From the NCBI RefSeq assembly GCF_015687175.1, contig NZ_JADPQG010000001.1, positions 744,001 to 808,000 of the forward strand: a stretch of DNA of 64,000 nucleotides, in the 5' to 3' direction. Below are positions 10,228-18,636 of this stretch, in pieces; position 1 is the stretch's first letter, and every line of letters starts with the position of its first letter. This DNA is from Reinekea sp. G2M2-21. GTDB taxonomy: Bacteria; Pseudomonadota; Gammaproteobacteria; Pseudomonadales; Natronospirillaceae. The position numbers and the translations under genes were made by a program. The notes beneath the pieces were generated by a model that saw only the letters and a program-made list of their open reading frames with translations, had not been told where the DNA came from and searched no databases.

Positions 10228-11258
10228 TGCAGTTTGATATTCGCCATACCATCACAGCAAATAATACCTTGATCTGCCGGGGTGAGTTCAGTCCGGGTGA
10301 AAAGGTTGCCTTACTGGGTAACAGTGGGGCGGGAAAAACGACGTTGTTGCGCTTGCTCTCGGGACTATTACCTTCGACTCAAGGGGCGGTGACTGATGCC
10401 GGCGTCCCGATGGGTCATGGCTGGCAGAATCAGGTAACGCTGGTACATCAGCAACCGGTCATGTTTGCTCATCATACCGTTGCGCAGACCATCGCTTATG
10501 GCGCTAAGTATAACCGGGTGCATGCGTTGCCGATGTCGCATTGGCTGCAACGATTGGATCTCGAAGCGTTGACCGACACATCCTGCGCCAAATTATCTGG
10601 TGGGCAAGCTCAGCGAGTTGCGTTGCTGAGAGCGCTGGCCACTGGGCGCCGGTGGGTACTGTTGGATGAAGCTTTTTCTGCGCTGGATTCTGCACGGTTA
10701 TTAGCTGCCTGCGACATTGTCGCGGATTATTGTCGGTTAACCGGGGCTGGCTTGGTGGTGGCCAGTCATCAGGAAGCACCACAGCGGTTTCTTTGCCAAA
10801 GCGCTTATCTTATCGACGAGAATGTCGGCCGGTATGAGGCTAACGTATTCAGCGCTTTGAACAGTCGTATCGAAGGGCAACTCTGGTCGACCTTGTACGT
10901 TACCGCTGATCAGATTGAACACGGATTTTTACGCGTTTGCCTGGGTGACGATCCCTTGTACGTGTCGCAGCCAGAACACTGGCAGGAAGGGCACGCACGA
11001 GTATCTATCGCCGCAGGTGATGTCAGCTTGGCCATTGGGGTTGAGCATCAGACATCGATGGTCAATCGCCTCGCAGCCACCATTATCGAGATTCGCCCCC
11101 GTGAGGATGATCGAATGCTTGTCTCTCTCGATGTTGGCGGTCAACTGTTGCGGGTGCTCATCTCACCATGGTCGTGTGCACGGTTGGGATTACAGCAAGG
11201 GCAAGCGGTATTTGCGGAATTTAAAGTGGGTGCGGTACAGTGGCACGGTCAATTATAG
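10227..11258 (+). CDS. modC: Molybdate ABC transporter ATP-binding protein ModC
   Basis: A 343-residue cytoplasmic ATPase powering molybdate import. The nucleotide-binding domain shows Walker A (GNSGAGKTT), the LSGGQAQR signature and Walker B (WVLLDEAFSALD). The last third resembles the TOBE/Mop-type ligand-sensing domain found in ModC. An in-frame ATG at 10194 exists, but 10227 overlaps the modB stop (TGATG) and gives the normal N-terminus. It is the last gene of the molybdenum operon; no T-rich hairpin follows. Confidence 0.94.
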   Translation: MQFDIRHTITANNTLICRGEFSPGEKVALLGNSGAGKTTLLRLLSGLLPSTQGAVTDAGVPMGHGWQNQVTLVHQQPVMFAHHTVAQTIAYGAKYNRVHALPMSHWLQRLDLEALTDTSCAKLSGGQAQRVALLRALATGRRWVLLDEAFSALDSARLLAACDIVADYCRLTGAGLVVASHQEAPQRFLCQSAYLIDENVGRYEANVFSALNSRIEGQLWSTLYVTADQIEHGFLRVCLGDDPLYVSQPEHWQEGHARVSIAAGDVSLAIGVEHQTSMVNRLAATIIEIRPREDDRMLVSLDVGGQLLRVLISPWSCARLGLQQGQAVFAEFKVGAVQWHGQL

Positions 11259-11315
11259 GGCCTGACCGGTCGTACTGAACGCTCCGGGCTATTTACTGGA
11301 AGGGAAAAATCAATC

Positions 11316-13973
11316 ATGGAAGCACTTGCTGCATTTTTGGGGTTGCTGTTACTGCTGGCGCTCGGTTTCGCGCTGATCGGTGTCCCCCTGTTGTTACGGC
11401 GTGTTGGACAGTTATCGCATCGTCTTCAAACGTTGGAAACCAATCTGACTCGGTTGACGCATGCAACCGCCGTCGACAAGCCGGCCGAAAGCACATCACC
11501 TGTCCTTCAACCGACGCATCAGAAGCCCGTTGAAGAACCTCGTTCAACGCCGCCATCTTATGAATCAAGCGTTATCGATGCGCTGTCGGGTGGCGAAACA
11601 TCGGAAACTGAGGGCTGGGCCAGTACCCGAGCAGCCGTAAAACCAGTACCAGCGGCGGATTCGGTTGATATCTATGTTGCCGTCAAAGATGAAAAAGCCG
11701 CCTGGTGGCAACCATTACTGGATCGTTTGTTGGCAATGAATGTCACGGCGCAAGTTGGTGCCGTAGTATTGATTTTTGGCGCTATTTTTTTGGGCAAGTA
11801 CGCATCGGATATCGGAGTGCTGACGCTGCAGGCAAAACTGATTCTGATGGCCACGGCATCGGTTGTTTTCGCAGGAGGCGGGAGTTATCTCTATCAACGA
11901 CAGCCCCTGTATGCGCAGATCATGCAAGGTGTCGGCTTCGCTGGCTGGTTAGTGACCCTGTTCGTCGCCCATGTGTTGTATCAGCAGATCCCGTGGTTAG
12001 TCACCTTGATTGCCGGCGTTTTTGCGGTCGTTTTAATTGGCTACCGAGCTATCCGGCAAGACAGTCAGTGGTTGGCCATGCTCGCCTTTCTGGGCGGGTT
12101 CATGACGCCGTTTATTGCCAGTTCTGAGGTGTCTTCATTGTGGCGGCTGTTTGCCTTCCTCAGTGTATTGAACGTGGCAGTTGTTGGTACCGCCTTGAGC
12201 AAACCCTGGCGCTGGCTGGTCCGAGAAGCCTACGTCGCCAGTTTCGGCTTGTTGGCTGCTTTAATGCTGGCTGAACACCTGCAAAACGATTTGAATCAGG
12301 CGTCTACGCAGTGGCCTATGTTGAGCTTCATTGGCGTAACATTAATGGCGTTTTCGATATTGGCCTGGCGTTGGTTAGCCACCCAGCAATTGGTGTTTAT
12401 CCGACATGCCTCTGGTTTGCTTTTTGGTGTGCCCGCAGCGGCAACCCTGGCACTGCAAGCTTTGTTTCACGAATCCGCCGGAACAGTGGCGTGGTGTCTG
12501 GGGTTGGCCGGTCTTTGGTATGCCGGGCTCTTTCAGGTCAGTCGTCAGAAAACCTTGCTGGCCATTGCCGTTGTATTGGCTACCGCCGCCGTCCCCTATG
12601 CCTTAAGCGATAATCTGACCAGTTTAACTTACGCGATAGAAGGCGCAGCATTTGTTTATTGGGCCGTTCGTTTTAATCGACGTGTCGGTTTTGTGTGGGG
12701 ATGTTTGCTGCAATTGGTGGCCGCTGCGTTTGCGTTTCATCTGTTTCTGGAAGCGGAGATTCGCGCGGATCATTTGTCGGTTTCCTGGCTGCTTTACGGG
12801 GCGATTACGCTTGCCGGTTTTAGTTCGGCCGTGTGGCTGCGACGGTACCGACAACCTTTTTCGGGACTGCAACAGTATCTACAAGGGGCGTTACTGGTTT
12901 GGTCTGTCTCTATCTGGCTCTACCAGTGGGCATTCTGGCTCAGTGAGCTCTATTCTATGCAGTACACGCTGTGGTACCTGACCTGGGTTGTTGCTGGGAC
13001 CTTGGGCGCGGTGTTTGCTGCCGCCATTGTCTGGCGGTGGACGCTGCTGCGTCAGGGTTTGCCCTTGTTGCAACTGCTTTTTGTCGTGCTAGGCATGTAT
13101 TTTTTAGCCGAGTACGCGGAAGTGGCGTCTGGGTTGAAACTTTGGGTTTTGGCTGCGTTGTCGGTTGGCCTGTTTGCGGTACGGGGTTATCAAGCAAAAT
13201 CGGATCACGGATTGGCCGATTGGGATGCGTTAATCGTTTGGGTTGTGTTGCCTGCCTTGACCGCATTGTCGTTGTTTCATGCACCTGTGATTCAAACCGA
13301 TTGGAATCTGATTTGGCTGATGGTTTTCCCATTGGTTATCGCTTTTTATCTGCAACGGGGGCTGGCACTTTTCTTTCAAGCCGGCAAGGTACGCCGTTTC
13401 AGCCGCGTGCTGTCGCTGCTGATTATCAGTGCACTCAGTCTGGCCACGTTGAGTCGGCTGGGCAATTACTCGCCTTTACCCTTCTGGCCTTTGTTGCACC
13501 CGCTGTTGCTAGCAGCGATTTTCTGTGCAGAAATTTTGTACCGCTTTATTCGCCGGCACCGCTTATTGCGACTGGTTTGGGTGATGTGGCTGGGGGCTGT
13601 TTTGACCATTGAACTTAATCGTTGGCTGTTTCATTACGCAGGCGTCGCTTTTAACGTGGATGCGTGGTTATCGTCAGCACTGACCCAAACAGTCTGGTCA
13701 TTGGTCTGGACCGTTATTGGCGGTCTGTTAATGATCACTGGCGCACGACTGCAACCCAGCCGAAGCCGATGGATGCTCGGCGCATCGGTGTTGGGCATTA
13801 TTGTTCTGAAGATGTTTGTTTTAGACTTGGCGCAGGTGGGTACGCTTTACCGCATACTGTCGTTCATTGGGGTCGGTGGTCTGTTGTTGGCCATTGGCTT
13901 CATTGCGCCAATACCGGACACCGCGCAAGGAACCCGGCAAGACGCCGCTGATGCTCAGAACACGGCACCATAG
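11316..13973 (+). CDS. DUF2339 multi-spanning membrane protein
   Basis: An 885-residue inner-membrane protein with one N-terminal hydrophobic helix, a predicted coiled stretch (about residues 25-50), a low-complexity cytoplasmic linker to about residue 130, and then more than twenty hydrophobic helices to near the C-terminus. This layout and the LAMNVTAQVGAVVLIFGAIFL segment are characteristic of DUF2339 proteins, whose function is unknown. A GGAAGGG ribosome binding site precedes the ATG. It lies 57 bases after modC on the same strand, but no functional link to molybdenum is evident. Confidence 0.85.
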   Translation: MEALAAFLGLLLLLALGFALIGVPLLLRRVGQLSHRLQTLETNLTRLTHATAVDKPAESTSPVLQPTHQKPVEEPRSTPPSYESSVIDALSGGETSETEGWASTRAAVKPVPAADSVDIYVAVKDEKAAWWQPLLDRLLAMNVTAQVGAVVLIFGAIFLGKYASDIGVLTLQAKLILMATASVVFAGGGSYLYQRQPLYAQIMQGVGFAGWLVTLFVAHVLYQQIPWLVTLIAGVFAVVLIGYRAIRQDSQWLAMLAFLGGFMTPFIASSEVSSLWRLFAFLSVLNVAVVGTALSKPWRWLVREAYVASFGLLAALMLAEHLQNDLNQASTQWPMLSFIGVTLMAFSILAWRWLATQQLVFIRHASGLLFGVPAAATLALQALFHESAGTVAWCLGLAGLWYAGLFQVSRQKTLLAIAVVLATAAVPYALSDNLTSLTYAIEGAAFVYWAVRFNRRVGFVWGCLLQLVAAAFAFHLFLEAEIRADHLSVSWLLYGAITLAGFSSAVWLRRYRQPFSGLQQYLQGALLVWSVSIWLYQWAFWLSELYSMQYTLWYLTWVVAGTLGAVFAAAIVWRWTLLRQGLPLLQLLFVVLGMYFLAEYAEVASGLKLWVLAALSVGLFAVRGYQAKSDHGLADWDALIVWVVLPALTALSLFHAPVIQTDWNLIWLMVFPLVIAFYLQRGLALFFQAGKVRRFSRVLSLLIISALSLATLSRLGNYSPLPFWPLLHPLLLAAIFCAEILYRFIRRHRLLRLVWVMWLGAVLTIELNRWLFHYAGVAFNVDAWLSSALTQTVWSLVWTVIGGLLMITGARLQPSRSRWMLGASVLGIIVLKMFVLDLAQVGTLYRILSFIGVGGLLLAIGFIAPIPDTAQGTRQDAADAQNTAP

Positions 13974-14668
13974 AGTGCAATGAATGCCGAAATTGAGCAG
14001 AGCACAAGTAACAGTGGCCGGAATCGCAAATCGACCCAGCCGCGGATGTTGATTCCTACGACATAACCCAAAAAGGCGACCGGGATAAAACTGAACCCGG
14101 TCAGCCACAAAGTGGTATTCATGACGCCTAGTAATTGATAACTGATCAGCGACGTTATGCAGCTGTACACGAAATAGATAGACAGATTGGCGCGTGTGTT
14201 ATGGCTGGCTGCGTGTTGCATGACCAGAGCCATTGGTGGGCCACCAATGGAGGTGGTGGTACCGGTAATACCGGAAATAAAGCCCGCCAGCGTCAGGTTT
14301 TTCGCGGTTGCCGGGAAGGGCCTGGCAAAGGCGGTAACAAAAATGGCGGCGAAGACCATGATCGCGACCATAACCTGCAACATCTCCACAGGCATTAGCG
14401 TGAGTACCCATGCGCCGAGAATCGTGCCGGGTATTCGACTGATCATGGCGGGGGAGATATGTTTCCACTCGATGCCCGATCGCTGACTCAAGGCATTCTG
14501 CACGCTGAGCACCAAGGCGACAATGGTCATGATGACCGGTACCCATTCTGGGCGGAATAAGACAATGATCGGGGCTGCAATGACCGCCATTCCGAATCCC
14601 AGCGCTGTTTGCACGGCGCAACCCAGGAAAAGTGCGCCAGCGGCCAGCCACCAATAGAGATCAAACAT
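13955..14668 (-). CDS. TauE/SafE family membrane transporter
   Basis: A 237-residue integral membrane protein with about seven to eight hydrophobic helices. It has the TauE/SafE (DUF81) pattern: ALGFGMAVIAAPI near the N-terminus and GFISGITGTTTSIGGPPMALVMQ in the middle. Members export sulfite, sulfoacetate or related organosulfur anions, but the substrate cannot be told here. Its 3' end overlaps the end of the DUF2339 gene on the opposite strand by 19 bases (convergent). Confidence 0.85.
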   Translation of the reverse strand: MFDLYWWLAAGALFLGCAVQTALGFGMAVIAAPIIVLFRPEWVPVIMTIVALVLSVQNALSQRSGIEWKHISPAMISRIPGTILGAWVLTLMPVEMLQVMVAIMVFAAIFVTAFARPFPATAKNLTLAGFISGITGTTTSIGGPPMALVMQHAASHNTRANLSIYFVYSCITSLISYQLLGVMNTTLWLTGFSFIPVAFLGYVVGINIRGWVDLRFRPLLLVLCSISAFIALYGAVF

Positions 14669-14936
14669 TCATTATTCCTTCTGCTCCAAACCCGTATTCT
14701 CAATTCAGGCGCGAAGACTATCGTTGATCCTGAGTACATACAATGATTCCGAAACAGGCGATGCGTTATGCCATGAAGTGGCTATGATTTGGCCCAATTT
14801 TTAAGCAAGGTTTTTTGCTTTTGAGCCCTGGCTGACCGACTCAGGTTTGTTATGGGTTAATGCACAAGTGTATAAAATTCTTGCAAGTTTTAAGTGAAAT
14901 CGGTAAAACCCCGTTTCCCTGATTTGGAGTGACAGT

Positions 14937-15827
14937 GTGAAATTTGTATTGCGAAATATTCTGGGTGCCGTTTCTATGGTGTTGTTGGTTATCCATACGT
15001 TGATCATCGGCATATTCGTGTTTTCGTCGATTATCTGGAAAGTGTCGCTGCCGGCAAAGCATCGAGGTAAATACGCCGATCCTTTTGTTGTCGGTGTTGC
15101 CAATGTCTGGCTTGCGGTGATTCTGTTCTGGTTGCGCCACGTATTGCGGATTCGTTTCGAGGTCGAAAACAACGTCGAGTTATCCATGAACCAGTGGTAC
15201 ATGGTGATTTCCAACCACCAAAGTTGGGTGGACATTTTCGCCTTATTTCATGTGACCAAGGGCAAAATCCCGCTGTTGAAGTTTTTTATCAAGAAGGAGT
15301 TGGCTAAGGTGCCGGTCGTCGGACAAGCCTGGTGGGCGCTCGATTATCCTTTCATGCAACGCCATTCACGTGCCTATCTGGCAAAGCATCCAGAAAAAGC
15401 GGATGACGATCTGCGAGCGACTAAAAAAGCCTGCGAAAAGTTCTCTCACAAGCCCACCAGTATCGTGAATTTCTTGGAAGGAACCCGGTTTACTCAGGAA
15501 AAGCATGACAAGCAAAAAGCGCCTTACCAGTACCTGTTGCGCCCGAAAGCCGGTGGGATTGCCTTTGCTATACAGGCGCTAGGGGAACGGTTTTCATCCA
15601 TGATCGATACCACCATTGTTTATCAGGGGACGCCCCCCAGCTTCTGGGATTTGGCGTGCGGTCGGGTCGGTACGGTGCAGATGCATTTGCGTCACGTTGA
15701 AATTCCGCATCAGTTTCATACGATGGACTATCAACACAATCGTCAGGACAAGAAAGACTTTCAGCAATGGCTGCACGAACTGTGGTTAGTGAAAGACGCG
15801 CACATCGCGCAAATCAAAGCATCCTGA
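14937..15827 (+). CDS. Acyltransferase, YihG-like PlsC family
   Basis: A 296-residue membrane-associated acyltransferase of the lysophosphatidate acyltransferase superfamily. An N-terminal membrane helix (about residues 10-33) is followed by the catalytic NHQSWVD (HX4D) motif and the substrate motif FLEGTR. The whole chain resembles E. coli YihG, which places particular acyl groups at the sn-2 position of phospholipids. Translation starts at GTG 14937 with GGAG upstream. Its stop codon abuts the stop of the rhomboid gene on the other strand with no base between them. Confidence 0.88.
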   Translation: MKFVLRNILGAVSMVLLVIHTLIIGIFVFSSIIWKVSLPAKHRGKYADPFVVGVANVWLAVILFWLRHVLRIRFEVENNVELSMNQWYMVISNHQSWVDIFALFHVTKGKIPLLKFFIKKELAKVPVVGQAWWALDYPFMQRHSRAYLAKHPEKADDDLRATKKACEKFSHKPTSIVNFLEGTRFTQEKHDKQKAPYQYLLRPKAGGIAFAIQALGERFSSMIDTTIVYQGTPPSFWDLACGRVGTVQMHLRHVEIPHQFHTMDYQHNRQDKKDFQQWLHELWLVKDAHIAQIKAS

Positions 15828-16463
15828 TTAAAACGGAGGACGGGGCTGCTGCTCAAGCAGCCGCCGTAAGCGGCGACGAATCGCTGGAATAAAAGCGAAC
15901 CCAAGAATCAGCCCTGAAAGCAGACCACCAATATGGGCCGCGTTGTCGACTGGGAGAATAAACCCCATCCCCAGATTGATCACCAAAATAGTGCCGACGC
16001 TCTTCAGCCACTCATCTCGCAATTCCTTACGGATGATGTTACTTAACAGTATCGCAATAAAAACGCCAAACAAGCCGAAAATAGCCCCGGAAGCGCCGGC
16101 ACTGAACACATCTTTATTGAACGTGAAGCTGGCGGCACTAGCGATAATGCCCGTTACAAAATAGAGCCCGGCAAAATTGAAATACCCCAAGAGCGGTTCG
16201 ATGATGCGTCCCAGAAACAAAATGGATACGCAGTTGAAAACTAAGTGCATTGGACCGAAATGCAAAAACAGGCTGCTGATAAACCGCCACCATTGTCCCT
16301 GTTCTACCCAATTGGAAAAATTAGCGCCAAACCAATACATACTGGCCGGGCTGAATTGAGTAAAGGATAGATTGGCAATGGAAAAGGCAATAAACACCAA
16401 AATATTGGCCGCGACGAGTGTCGGGCTTACTTTGTAGCCGGGTTCGGGTTTTAGCAGATTCAT
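15828..16463 (-). CDS. Rhomboid family intramembrane serine protease
   Basis: A 211-residue polytopic membrane protein of the rhomboid family. The catalytic dyad is visible: Ser125 in GASGAIFG and His177 in AAHIGG. The upstream HFGPMHLVFN motif supplies the oxyanion residues. Six hydrophobic helices fit the basic bacterial rhomboid form without extra domains, unlike E. coli GlpG. It would cleave transmembrane substrates within the inner membrane; the substrate is unknown. Confidence 0.93.
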   Translation of the reverse strand: MNLLKPEPGYKVSPTLVAANILVFIAFSIANLSFTQFSPASMYWFGANFSNWVEQGQWWRFISSLFLHFGPMHLVFNCVSILFLGRIIEPLLGYFNFAGLYFVTGIIASAASFTFNKDVFSAGASGAIFGLFGVFIAILLSNIIRKELRDEWLKSVGTILVINLGMGFILPVDNAAHIGGLLSGLILGFAFIPAIRRRLRRLLEQQPRPPF

Positions 16464-16629
16464 GAATACTCACAGCGGTAGATAGCGATACTGGCTTTTG
16501 GGTCACTATGGTAGCGCTTTCCGATGGATACAACGGCCAGAGTTCAGTCTTACATCAATGTTACAAACGTCGAAAAAATAGTCAGGGTCTGCTAGTATTA
16601 CCGGTCGAGTTACGTTTTAGCGAACAGTT

Positions 16630-16953
16630 ATGAAACCGGTACGAACAAAAAAAGATCTGCAGGCTGATCTGCAAGCGCAGGTAGAGGCGTTTTTGTCGCA
16701 TGGGGGCAATATCCGGCAGGTAGAGCGTGGTCAAAGTGGCTTGTCGCATGAAAAGCCTTGGATCAACCCCTTTAAATCGGGTGAAACCGAAAAGGCGGCC
16801 AGCCGAACGCCGCTCCCGGATGTCGTCGCTGCTATTGACGCCCGTAAACAAAGTAAAAAGAAACCCACGCCGAAACGACGTAAGCCGGAAAAAATCTGGA
16901 TACTGGATGATTTTGGTGAGCCCGTGCGTTGGGTCTGGTCTGACCAATCTTAG
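16630..16953 (+). CDS. Small basic protein with a SutA-like segment
   Basis: A 107-residue hydrophilic, lysine-rich protein. The segment VEAFLSHGGNIRQVE (residues 18-32) resembles the C-terminal region of SutA, the RNA-polymerase-associated regulator of Pseudomonas (FLSRGGKVQEIE), but the acidic SutA N-terminus is absent. The rest contains KPTPKRRKPEKIWILDDFGEP. It stands alone between the divergent rhomboid gene and the MFS gene. It is probably a real gene because its composition is ordered and no competing frame is longer, but its function is unknown. Confidence 0.65.
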   Translation: MKPVRTKKDLQADLQAQVEAFLSHGGNIRQVERGQSGLSHEKPWINPFKSGETEKAASRTPLPDVVAAIDARKQSKKKPTPKRRKPEKIWILDDFGEPVRWVWSDQS

Positions 16954-17045
16954 TTCCTGCGCAGTGACGCTCGTTCTTTAGTTTCACCCTATAATTTTCT
17001 TCGTTGCACTTGGTATCATGCACGCAAAACCTGTTGGATACCTTC

Positions 17046-18257
17046 ATGAAAGCGAATGCCGCTGATTACAAAGTTGTCATACTTGCCGCATGCGGCCTAT
17101 TGATTCTCTCTTTCGGATACCGCGCCGGTTTCGGTTTGTTCTTGCAGCCGCTGAGTTTGGCGCGAGGCTGGGATCGCGACGTGCTTTCGCTGGCGTTGGC
17201 CTTACAGAACTTGGCCTGGGGAGTGATCGCAGTCTTTGCCGGGGGGTTAGCAGACCGCTTCGGGAATTTAAAAGTGTTACTGACAGGCGTCCTGTTGTAC
17301 GCATCCGGGATGTGGGGAATGGCATACGCTCAAACACCGGCGCAGATTATCCTCACTGCCGGTATTCTGGTTGGCGGCGGTATTGCAGGGACTGCGTTCG
17401 GGATTGTCTTGCCTGCCATGGTTCGTGCCGTGCCTGAAGCCAAACGGGGTTGGGCTCTAGGAGTCGGTACCGCGGCCGGCAGTTTCGGGCAGTTTCTCGT
17501 GGTGCCGATCATGCAATGGTTGATTGAATCCGGGACGGTGTATCCAGCCATCCGGATGTTGGCGGTGTCAACGTTTATGATGGCCTTGCTGGCCATCCCG
17601 CTGGCGCCATTCAGCGGGGCTAACGAGGCAAAATCGAGCGGTCAAACAGTGTCAATGTGGGCGATCCTGGTCCGCGCTTTCCGGCTTAAGTCATACACGC
17701 TGCTGGTGTTTGGATTCTTTGTTTGTGGTTTTCACGTGGCGTTTATCACCGTGCACATGCCTGGATATGTTGTCGATCTGGGGTTCGCGCCCTCTGTTGG
17801 TGCCTGGAGCATCAGTCTGATCGGACTGTGCAATATTGTTGGAGCTTATTACGCAGGCGTTAAATCACAGACTTTGCCTAAGCATCGAATATTGGTGGCA
17901 ATATATTCACTGCGCGTAGTGGCCATTAGTTTCTTTTTGGTCTTGCCTGTAAGCTTGGTGTCCATTCTGGTGTTCAGTGCTGTAATGGGTTTCCTCTGGC
18001 TGGCCACGGTGCCACCCACATCTGGGTTGGTGAGTGTGTTTTTCGGTACTCGCTACATGGCGTTTCTTTACGGAATCGTCTTTCTTAGCCATCAATTGGG
18101 CAGCTTTTCGGGCGTCTGGTTGGGAGGTTACCTGTATGAAACGACCGGTAGCTACAATGGCATCTGGTATGCCGGTATTGTGCTCGGTATCTTAGCGGCG
18201 ATGTTGCATTGGCCTATTCGGGAAGCCGACGCGCAAGAGTCCTTGCAGGTGGCGTAA
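17046..18257 (+). CDS. MFS transporter
   Basis: A 403-residue major facilitator with twelve hydrophobic helices, GGLADRFGNLKVLL between helices 2 and 3, and a long central loop (about residues 185-205). The pattern resembles the monocarboxylate/oxalate-formate type; the substrate is unknown. A TTG 14 codons upstream is in frame, but the ATG at 17046 gives a normal N-terminus just before helix 1. No neighbour suggests a pathway. Confidence 0.88.
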   Translation: MKANAADYKVVILAACGLLILSFGYRAGFGLFLQPLSLARGWDRDVLSLALALQNLAWGVIAVFAGGLADRFGNLKVLLTGVLLYASGMWGMAYAQTPAQIILTAGILVGGGIAGTAFGIVLPAMVRAVPEAKRGWALGVGTAAGSFGQFLVVPIMQWLIESGTVYPAIRMLAVSTFMMALLAIPLAPFSGANEAKSSGQTVSMWAILVRAFRLKSYTLLVFGFFVCGFHVAFITVHMPGYVVDLGFAPSVGAWSISLIGLCNIVGAYYAGVKSQTLPKHRILVAIYSLRVVAISFFLVLPVSLVSILVFSAVMGFLWLATVPPTSGLVSVFFGTRYMAFLYGIVFLSHQLGSFSGVWLGGYLYETTGSYNGIWYAGIVLGILAAMLHWPIREADAQESLQVA

Positions 18258-18636
18258 TCGTTGCATAATTTGTTGCTCTGACGCAATGTAACCGGTCATT
18301 TATGACAAGATTAATAAATTTTTCATGAAAATGAATTATCCTTTGCGAGATCGCTTGACAAGGAAGCTGAAATTGATCAGTTTACAAAACTTGAGCAGTT
18401 GGTCGATTATTTAAGTCGGCCTTAAAATAATTCAAAAAAAGATAGCTAAGGAAGGGTAAAGCTCAGCCTCACGTCAGCTACATTACCTGAACGGCACCCG
18501 TCGCATCAGGGCATGGCAGTACGTAAACAGTGACTCCACAATAAACTAACCAAATTCGTTGTAGAACGTTGAAAGTTACAATTGAGAATGAATATTGATG
18601 ACTTTTAAAATGGTGATAACGAAAACGGAGATAAGA
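18258..18636. other. Intergenic stretch upstream of the UshA-like gene
   Basis: No intact gene is seen. A stop-bounded frame at 18318-18425 reads like a short helical tail ending LVDYLSRP, slightly reminiscent of the end of an acyl carrier protein, but it has no start codon. The rest is AT-rich and presumably carries the promoter of the downstream lipoprotein gene. No clear operator was found. Confidence 0.4.
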
